A stretch of 64,000 nt of DNA from Corynespora cassiicola (Eukaryota; Ascomycota; Dothideomycetes; Pleosporales; Corynesporascaceae): assembly GCA_022059125.1 (NCBI GenBank), contig JAEUWY010000002.1, positions 1,922,001-1,986,000 of the forward strand. Direction: 5' to 3'. Each line of letters begins with the position of its first letter. The first letter of the stretch is position 1. Of the stretch, positions 58,917 through 64,000 are shown piece by piece. A program made the translations under genes and the position numbers. The notes under the pieces were generated by a model. That model worked only from the letters and a program-made list of their open reading frames with translations. It made no database searches and had not been told where the DNA came from.

Positions 58917-59594
58917 GGCGCTGAGAGTGCATTGGGTGTTTTCATTGGAGTTTTGACATCTGTCTATCCGGAGTTGGGGTTTGGAGGCTTCACCAAGGTT
59001 GTGTATAGCTGTGATGAATTCCCTTTGTTTAGGTTAATTTCTTAATACAGTACGTCGGTCTTGATTCAATTCCGTACACTCGGAGATGAAACTAGCACAA
59101 GAATGGATGCTCTTTCTCTTTGCTGCAACACTAGATAATTTGGACTTGGCAGCGAATGCATTTACATGAGTCAAGCTAGCATGTGAGGCGTGTGCTGTTC
59201 ATTAGCATTTGCTATATAGGCCGGGTATTGATCCACTGACTTTCGTAATTTTCTTTGATCATTAGAATCATCCTCGTGATAGTCCAGCCCTTGAAGCAGG
59301 CCCAGGCTGTGGTGTTCACCGCTCGCGAATTCGATCATTGCGGAGCCACCAAAAAGCTTCCAGTTCACCTCCAAACGTGTGAGAAGGGTGTCCATGTAGA
59401 TTGTTTAGTAGTTTCCAAGTGTCCCAAGGTTCTGGCTCAGGCGCCAATCTACTTTAGAGCTTATCGAGACTAGTGTTGAACGTGACCGCGGGAAGGAATG
59501 TCGGAAATTTTAGGGCGGGGTATGCTTCGACATACCAGGTAGATATTCCAACAACACAACGCGAACCAATCGTGGCGCCCACTCCGGAACTAAG
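58917..59594. other. Intergenic
   Basis: No gene supported. A minus-strand frame at 59171-59395 (HHSLGLLQGLDYHED) is coding-like but isolated and may be a relic. Confidence 0.35.
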
Positions 59595-60550
59595 ATGTTC
59601 GGGGAAACGCAAGACACGCCAGAAATGGAGGGTATCTTCCGTAGACCCACTCATCTAGTTTCTGCAGAAAGAATACGGAACGAAGCTGCCAACCCGTCCG
59701 AAGAACGGCAAGTCAGTCAAAGAAAACCTAATTGTTATATCGCTAATTACTGCTGTACAAGTATATGTCAATTAACTGCCTCAAAACGCGAAAGCCTTGC
59801 CTTGGCTAAATGTATGCAAGAACCCCTTCCTGTGGAGTTACGCACCCGAATATACCAGCATCATTTCGAAGATACCTATGAGTGGGGGACCCCATACATG
59901 GAAACTGGGGATTTCCTGGATGATAGATCCGATTTACTCTGGACAGAAGAATGTAGGAAACAACTCAGAAACGGACGCCCTTCGAAAATTTCCACTTATT
60001 TTACGGACTGACAAGTCCCAACGCTTGTACTTCCAGCATTCGTTGGCCTTGAGACGGCTTCTGGAGCGGCCAGAGGATACATGGCGTTGTGGTCCTTGCA
60101 GCCGCGAGCCAGCTTTTCGTATTGGAATAACCTGAAGACCTTAGAAACCTCCCTTAATACCGATGTCTTACATCTCGGTATTTTCACCGGACAATACGTC
60201 CATTTCATGCGCGTACAGATTCATTCCTGGGATCTTCGGCCCCGCAGCGTACGACTGGGTGCCTCCGGTCATCAAACTCTTCTTCGCAACAAACTGCTCT
60301 CCAAGAAAAAGATGAACAAGGCGAAGACTGTGCTACGAAAGATATTGGATATACCCCTGATAACACATATAAATTTATGCTTCAGCTCAAGGCCGAAGAC
60401 TCGATTGAAGATCTTGAAAATCTGCTCGAGGTGCTGAAGCCGGTATGCCAGGAGGTAAAAGAAAAGGCTGCAAGCACCAAGATTCTGCTCGACTTGAGTC
60501 GGGAGTCTATGTACATCCCAGACGAAGACTTCGACTATTCCGATTTCTAG
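59595..60550 (+). pseudogene. Uncharacterised, spliced or decaying gene
   Basis: Three coding-like blocks on the plus strand lie in different frames: about 59800-59990 (LPVELRTRIYQHHFEDTYEW, like the start of fungal proteins with an F-box-like helix), about 60020-60240 (LVLPAFVGLETASGAARG and ITGQYVHFMRVQI-like sequence) and about 60375-60550 (LKAEDSIEDLENLLEVLKP to a stop). The order and the hydrophobic pattern match a common family of fungal proteins that start LP.ELR..IY and continue P.FVG.E, whose function is unknown. I could not place introns that connect all three cleanly, so I list it as probably broken. Confidence 0.4.
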
Positions 60551-61188
60551 GAGTTGACGAATTCGGCTTCGTGGGAAAAACATAAATTCGGTGGAAGTAT
60601 TGATGTAAAGAACAGCCCATCCCGAATCTCTTATAGTGATGATATATAGATGTATTTTGCAGATGGAAACTGCTAATCATGATCGGGTGGAGATTGATGA
60701 TGATGATGAAAGCACCAATGATTCTGCGGTATATTGGAGTCTCTTCAATATCGTCATCGGAGACGTAATCTTCCCATACTCCAAGTCAGATTCTTTATAT
60801 CCTGAAGGATGCCATGTTTCCGCGCCGATAGCTGTATTGGCGTCTGAGGAGTTTTTATTTCGCAAATTGCATGCACATGGAAAAGTATTTTATACAAATC
60901 TCTTTTCATGCGCAGCGACTGTTATGGCCGACACTACGAATCAGGGAAAAGAAAGATCCAATATATGCCATGACCGTGCAAGCTCGGACTACACATTTCC
61001 AAAACGCCACTTGACGAAAAACAGCCAATTCAAACAAGGAAGCCTGGGGAGAGATGACAGTGAGATTTGATGAGGTTCTTGATATCGTTTTGGTGTTTTC
61101 ATTTGGAAAGAAACAACAACGGAATCGAAAGGAAACGAATCTTTGGGATTGAAAGGATAGATCACGTCGTGTTCTTCATCGATCGCCA
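60551..61188. other. Intergenic
   Basis: An open frame of 144 codons at 60636-61070 has no recognisable features and low-complexity Asp at its start. I do not call a gene. Confidence 0.35.
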
Positions 61189-62850
61189 TTACAACGGTAG
61201 TGCAAGAGCCATCGCACCACAGCCCAATGCAACAGCTATATCGAATGTCGACGTGATTGCTTTGCTGTATACTAGAAGCACCTTTTCCAACTGGTCAGGT
61301 GGATACAAAATACCTAAATTCGATGCCTCACTGTCAACAAGGATCGAAGTATCGAAGCCGGGTATAACTCTCGCGATACCCTTTTTGAGCTCATTCAGAA
61401 AGACAGTCTGAGCTATTGCAACCGCAACAGGAGCCCAAAGCGTCTGGCTGAGCCTAACTATGGCTATTCTAATCGGAACATCGGACATGGGCAATACCGT
61501 CTGAGCTACGAGCGCGCCTGCGGGAACGCCAGCACCGACGCCAATCCCAAAAACAACCTGGTAGCCGATCTGTCTCGCACTCGTAATGTCCGGGGTAAAT
61601 GTCGACAGAATACCTGCTCCAACAGGGGCGAAGGCCGTCCCAAGGAACATGGAAGGATTGTAGTATCCGATAACCTGCGTCGCCACACCCGCCAGAGCAG
61701 CCGCAGCCACAAACGACACTGCCATGGGAGCGACCAAGATGCCCGACCTCAGCGCAGATACGTTCTCAACCGCCTGGAACCAGAGCGGCGTGTACGTGAG
61801 CACAACGAACAAGCAGCCAGTGATGAATCCCGAATACATGGCTCCGAAAGGGATATTCCGATTGCGCACCACATCAGACGAGAAGGACCGCTGCGAGGGA
61901 ACGAACACCTACATGTCCACGAAGCTGAGTACCAGGGCGCGTGCCACGACAAATAGCGCGACGACACGCCCGCTCGACCAGGGGTACACTACACCGCCGA
62001 GCTGCAGCGCGAGCACCAAACACACGAGCGCGGCCATCAAAACGATCGACCCAGCCAAGTCGAACCTCCGCACCAGCGCCAGCTCGCGCGGTCCGCCAGT
62101 GCGCCCCCGACAAAAGGTCCTGCCACCGACGCCAGGCCCATCGCCATGAACACGAAGCCCACGTGCGAGGCGCGCTTCTCCAGCGGGCAGGATGCCACGA
62201 GGATCAGCACGCAGCTGGTGCTTATCCCCGCAGCGCCACAGCCGGCGATGGCGCGGCCGAGGATTAGGGCGAGGGAGTTGGGGGCTACGGTGCAGATCAG
62301 AGAGCCGAGGGCGAAGATGGCGATGGCAAGGTTGAAGATGTGTTTTACGGAGAAGAGGGTGTAGAGGCGGCCCTAGACGAGTTGGAGGGAGGCGGAAGTG
62401 AGGCTGATAGGGATGCTGAGTTAGCTCTGGGTTTGTGGAGGAGTGAGGTGTGATATGTTTGGACGTACAGGTAGGCGGATGTCCACCATGCGATGTCGCC
62501 CAGAGCGTGGAAGCTGTTTGCGATCTTTGGCAAGGCAGTTGCAACGATGGTTTGATCCTGGGTATGTTAGAATATGTTCCTAGTGTGATTCACTTGTGAT
62601 GCAGAGGGCTACTCACCAGTCCATAACGAAATCCTGCGACGCGGAGAATGACGACAATCAGAGCTAGAGGAAGAGGTCTTGCATATTCCGGGTTGTCGTC
62701 TGTATTGCTTAGCTCGACCTCTTTGCTTGGGGTAGACTCTATAGCCACTTCTTTTGCTACAGCGTCTTTGCTATCTTCGGGCGTGGACATTGTCAGTTCC
62801 TCAAATTCCAGGATTGGATAGAAGATGTCTGATTCAAAGCCAGTCAACAT
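61189..62850 (-). pseudogene. DHA2-type (14-TM) MFS transporter, broken
   Basis: Pieces line up with fungal multidrug MFS transporters: N-terminal tail from ATG 62850, then LDQTIVATALPKIANSF (helix 1 and motif), LGRAIAGCGAAGIST (motif B), VAGPFVGGALADRASWRW (motif C), and a long C-terminal stretch (61189-61908) including RNRNIPFGAMYSGFI. Lesions: an in-frame TAG at 62373-62375 in LQLV*GRLYTLF; a deletion near 62070-62085 that joins SWRW to RRFDLAGS in another frame and removes about 60 residues; a second TAG at 61909-61911 before VFVPSQR. The first helix also contains two arginines, which is odd. Introns do not rescue the frame. Confidence 0.8.
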
Positions 62851-63351
62851 AAGAGAGAAATCAAAGAGAAATTAGCCGTCTATTGAAAAGGTCATGGGAA
62901 TCCGCGGCGAAGCTAGATAGCTATGCCACATTCTTTTTCGCACCCGATTGGACGACTTGACCCCCAAAGTCAAGATGCAGATAATCGGAAGTAAGGGCTA
63001 TTACTCTATCTTCTAGACTTCGTGTTGAAAGTTGAGTTCCTGATTTCATCAAATCGTCAGTTGACAACCGTCAGAAGGTTTTTGAACTCTAAACCCGCTA
63101 CCTTGACAGTTGCGGATGTGCGTCTTCGAGGCTACGCCCCACCACCACGCCGTATCAAGACAAAACACAGAGCTAGGCAGTAAATATGACTTGAGATTGT
63201 ACACGCCAGTCCTAACCTTTCATGTGGAGGGCGCGTTACTCAAAACGAGGTGATTAATTCACGACAATTGGTAACAATAACAAGGTTGGGATAAGTTGAA
63301 AATTGGCATATGCCAAAAATTGCTTTTTTATCATTCATTCGTTTTTTTCTC
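62851..63351. other. Intergenic
   Basis: Upstream flank of the broken transporter and 3' flank of the aminopeptidase. No gene seen. Confidence 0.45.
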
Positions 63352-64000
63352 TCAAATATCGTGTCCACACGTGCCAGTGTGCCTCTCCTCGTCATCGAGA
63401 GTCCAGTCAATCTCGGCACGGCCGATCAAGCCACGCTCAGTGACGGTAGCGTTGACAGGGCTCTTGGGGATGATCTGTTCGCCCCTGGTAGCGAGGACGG
63501 AAAGAACGTGAGCAGCAGCCTACGTATATGTCAGTGCTTGTTATATGTGAATGGGTTGATTACGCTTACCTTGGCGTTGATGGTCAGAGTGGTGGGGTTG
63601 GGGTTGTCGATGGTGTCGCAAGCCTGGTGGTAGCAGGGATCCTGCTCAACACCGGTTCCAGTGTGCAGTCCACCTACGGGTTTGCCAATGTTCATGAAGG
63701 ACTGGTAGTCGCTACCACCAGTGAACCTCGCAGCAGTGACATTGACACCGTTCTTGGTGAAGTGGTCGACAAACAACTTCTCGATGGCGTCGGAGCCAGG
63801 GGCTCCGGTCAGGTTGTGAGTGCTGCCATCTCCGTCAAAGACGCCAAAGTAACCCCTCGAAACCATGTCAAAGTTGAGATAGGTCAGGATTTTGTTGGCC
63901 TCGGTGGTGTTAAGGTTCTGGACGTAGTACTTGGATCCAAGAAGACCATTCTCCTCAGCTCCCCACCAACCGAACCTGACCTTGTTCTTGACCTTGTACT
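63352..64000 (-). CDS. M28 family aminopeptidase, C-terminal part (runs off the window)
   Basis: The last two exons are 63570 to the window end and 63352-63519, on the minus strand, with a 50-base GT-AG intron. The sequence reads VRFGWWGAEENGLLGSKYYV (metal-binding Glu-Glu), LNFDMVSRGYFGVFDGDG (Asp ligand), FTGGSDYQSF, and GLHTGTGVEQDPCYHQACDT, where the last metal-ligand His lies in CYHQ and the two Cys form the family's disulfide. This matches secreted fungal leucyl aminopeptidases of the M28 family, which remove N-terminal residues from peptides outside the cell. The N-terminus and signal peptide are beyond the window. The final residues AAAHVLSVLATRGEQIIP are well formed, so this gene looks intact. 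Confidence 0.92.

Noticed and set aside
60636..61070. 144-codon frame as a gene
   Set aside because: No conserved-looking motif, low-complexity Asp start and no splice partners.
1..64000. CRISPR arrays, rRNA, tRNA genes and complete transposons
   Set aside because: No spaced direct-repeat array, no rRNA-like block, no convincing tRNA box A/B pair and no transposase or reverse transcriptase motif was found by eye.

Overview
The window is nuclear DNA of a filamentous ascomycete (Pezizomycotina). Almost every gene has short GT-AG introns of about 45-75 bases with CTAAC/CTGAC-like branch sites. The gene set also fits: separase, a Dcr2-type phosphatase, an Nce102-type membrane protein, a NACHT-ankyrin NLR, and fungal-type UGT, FMO, GH3 and ABC-C proteins. 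A Dothideomycete-like or related genome is only a guess. All gene models come from translation and splice-site reading by eye; no database was searched.

Layout. (1) 1-7.0 kb: the end of an uncharacterised gene, a large minus-strand coiled-coil protein gene, and a minus-strand alpha/beta-hydrolase (lipase-like) gene. (2) 7.8-11.15 kb: a plus-strand NLR (NACHT plus ankyrin repeats), divergent from the lipase. The lipase C-terminus and the NLR N-terminus share a short Gly/Asn-rich motif (NYG..GH[VI][VI]G). This is the arrangement expected of an amyloid-signalling NLR/effector pair and is the most interesting signal here. (3) 11.2-13.3 kb: AT-rich stretch with decayed gene pieces, including a RIP-like copy of part of the coiled-coil gene. 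(4) 13.3-37 kb: a metabolic cluster with a sulfotransferase-like protein, UDP-glycosyltransferase, two FAD monooxygenases, PhyH-type dioxygenase, GH3 beta-glucosidase, ABC-C transporter, peroxisomal acyl-CoA ligase and 2OG-Fe(II) dioxygenase. It is littered with broken genes: a truncated GH3, an MFS fragment and an APH-type kinase. No PKS, NRPS or terpene synthase is present. (5) 37.4-53.6 kb: conserved core genes (Dcr2-like phosphatase, mitochondrial Trm61-like methyltransferase, two conserved fungal proteins, separase, Nce102-like protein). (6) 54.4-64 kb: MFS monocarboxylate-type transporter, peroxisomal D-amino-acid oxidase, an unclear gene, a broken DHA2-type MFS gene and the 3' end of an M28 aminopeptidase.

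How the parts may work together. The lipase and NLR probably form a self/non-self or stress-triggered cell-death module. The cluster enzymes could either oxidise, CoA-activate and glycosylate/deglycosylate a small aromatic or plant-derived compound, or make and export a glycosylated metabolite. The high density of decayed paralogues suggests fast birth-and-death turnover on the left half, against a stable core on the right.
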